From NCBI GenBank assembly GCA_003157225.1, contig PMIZ01000481.1, positions 1 through 6,137 of the forward strand: a stretch of 6,137 bases of DNA. Direction: 5' to 3'. Shown here piece after piece: positions 5,693 through 6,137 of the stretch. The notes beneath the pieces were generated by a model that saw only the letters and a list, made by a program, of their open reading frames with translations, made no database searches and was not told the DNA's origin. The translations under genes and the position numbers were made by a program. How positions within the stretch are numbered: the first letter of the stretch is position 1; each line of letters opens with the position of its first letter. This stretch comes from Actinomycetota bacterium (GTDB lineage: Bacteria > Actinomycetota > Thermoleophilia > RBG-16-64-13).

Positions 5693-5724
5693 CGGTGAGA
5701 CCTACCGCGAGGCAGGCCTCACCG
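5693..5724 (-). promoter_or_regulatory. Imperfect inverted repeat in the gap between cupins D and C
   Basis: CGGTGAG (5693-5699) and CTCACCG (5718-5724) are perfect arms. After one mismatch they continue with CCT/AGG, giving an 11-position stem with one mismatch and a 10-nt loop. No T-run follows on either strand. It lies between the stop of copy D and the start of copy C. A Rho-assisted terminator, an operator for copy C, or an mRNA processing or stability element all fit. A smaller hairpin, GGCTC-loop-GAGCC (5740-5753), sits right after the stop of copy D. No convincing -35/-10 pair is seen in the rest of the 126-nt gap. Confidence 0.45.
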
Positions 5725-5757
5725 AGGAAAGAGTGAGTTGGCTCCCTCGAGCCGGCG

Positions 5758-6137
5758 CTAGAGCACTCCGTAGCCCGCCGGCGGCGGATCGACAGGATCA
5801 CGCTGGTCCACGTAGTGAGTGATCGCTGCCGATGCCATGAGAACGATGGGCGAATTCACTTCGTGAAACACGAAGGGGAGATGGTAGGCGCCCTTCGGAA
5901 TGAGGATGGTGCACGTCTTGGTCAAGATGTACTTCTCGTCTTCAATCCAGAACTCCACGACTCCATCCAGCTCGTAGGGCTTGTCTATATTCGTCCCGAC
6001 GAACGTGACGTACTCGTCGAACGAATGCGCGTGCTGGTGAAAGGGCAGCTTCAACGGCTTGGTTATGAGCGCGATGTCCATGTAGTTCGCGTTGGGCATG
6101 GCGCCTTCGAGCTCGTTGTTGATGTAGATCACGTTCG
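5758..6137 (-). CDS. Small single-domain cupin protein (copy D), 5' end outside window
   Basis: This is the C-terminal part of a fourth paralogue. The frame is open to the right edge, and the first complete codons read Asn-Val-Ile-Tyr-Ile-Asn-Asn. That matches residues 34-40 of copy C, so about 33 residues are missing. The GTG at 6130-6132 is an internal Val, not a start. The visible core has HAHSFDE (ligands His, His, Glu), FWIEDEKYILTKT, IPKGAYH (third His) and FHEVNSPIV. The tail DPVDPPPAGYGV is complete. Copy D lacks the Cys found at the third position of the TKxC(A/T)(V/I)F(V/C)P stretch variants only in copy A. It shares most of its core with copy C. It is the most upstream visible gene of the minus-strand row, and further copies may lie beyond the edge. 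Confidence 0.87.
   Translation of the reverse strand, partial: NVIYINNELEGAMPNANYMDIALITKPLKLPFHQHAHSFDEYVTFVGTNIDKPYELDGVVEFWIEDEKYILTKTCTILIPKGAYHLPFVFHEVNSPIVLMASAAITHYVDQRDPVDPPPAGYGVL
5916..5952. repeat. 37-nt stretch identical between copies C and D (copy D side)
   Basis: This is the partner of 5310-5346: the same bases in the same orientation and the same reading frame, encoding the FWIEDEKYILTK segment. The two lie 606 nt apart, about one gene plus one gap. Confidence 0.7.

Larger units (their letters stand above)
4134..6137 (-). repeat. Tandem array of four small cupin paralogues
   Basis: Four same-strand genes encode proteins alignable over their full visible length, with repeat units of about 485-605 nt. 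FHEVNSPIV, DEYVTF and WIEDEKY are invariant or nearly so in all four. Gaps are 39, 46 and 126 nt. The unit carries its own ribosome binding region. The pattern shows amplification by tandem duplication followed by divergence of the surface segments (N-terminal 16-30 and the tail), while the metal core is held. Confidence 0.85.

Noticed and set aside
1..6137. Insertion sequence, CRISPR array, tRNA or rRNA genes, phage genes
   Set aside because: No transposase, terminal inverted repeats, regularly spaced short repeats, tRNA-like cloverleaf or phage-type protein was seen. The only repeats are the paralogous cupin genes.

Overview
The window looks like a bacterial chromosomal segment that is moderately GC-rich (judged by eye). 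It uses GTG starts and strong Shine-Dalgarno sequences. It is dominated by one protein theme: cupin (double-stranded beta-helix) proteins. Six cupin genes are visible, namely two long two-domain forms on the + strand and four short single-domain forms on the - strand. They surround a TetR-type regulator and an aldo/keto-reductase-like protein with eight C-terminal cysteines arranged to bind [4Fe-4S] clusters. Iron-sulfur AKR proteins of this kind are common in anaerobic bacteria (for example Chloroflexota, Desulfobacterota, Bacillota). An anaerobe or facultative anaerobe is therefore likely, but the phylum cannot be fixed from this sequence.

Layout, left to right. At 1-947 (+) is the 3' part of a bicupin gene cut by the window edge. 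At 966-1031 is a good sigma70-like promoter with two short palindromes. It drives a TetR-family regulator (about 1059-1700, +). After a 175-nt gap comes a complete bicupin gene (1876-2841, +) with an excellent Shine-Dalgarno. A perfect 16-bp hairpin (2869-2904) follows it. The AKR/Fe-S protein is at 2944-4089 (+). It runs convergently into four tandem small cupin genes on the - strand: 4134-4622, 4662-5105, 5152-5631 and 5758 to the right edge. These are transcribed from right to left. The gap between the two rightmost carries two hairpins; the other gaps are about 40-46 nt.

How the parts may fit together (inference). The small cupins and each half of the bicupins share the same DEY/DEV...G and PxGxxH core. 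This looks like one protein family amplified in place and present in both single and fused form. Single-domain copies and the C-terminal halves of the bicupins keep a full His-x-His-x3-Glu...His metal set. The N-terminal halves of both bicupins have lost the first His. The AKR-like protein has substitutions at three of the four usual catalytic positions but keeps all its Fe-S cysteines. A reasonable but unproven reading is a TetR-controlled accessory catabolic or detoxification locus. In it, metal-cupins would act on a related set of small molecules and the Fe-S AKR homologue would supply a non-classical redox step. No substrate can be assigned from the sequence.
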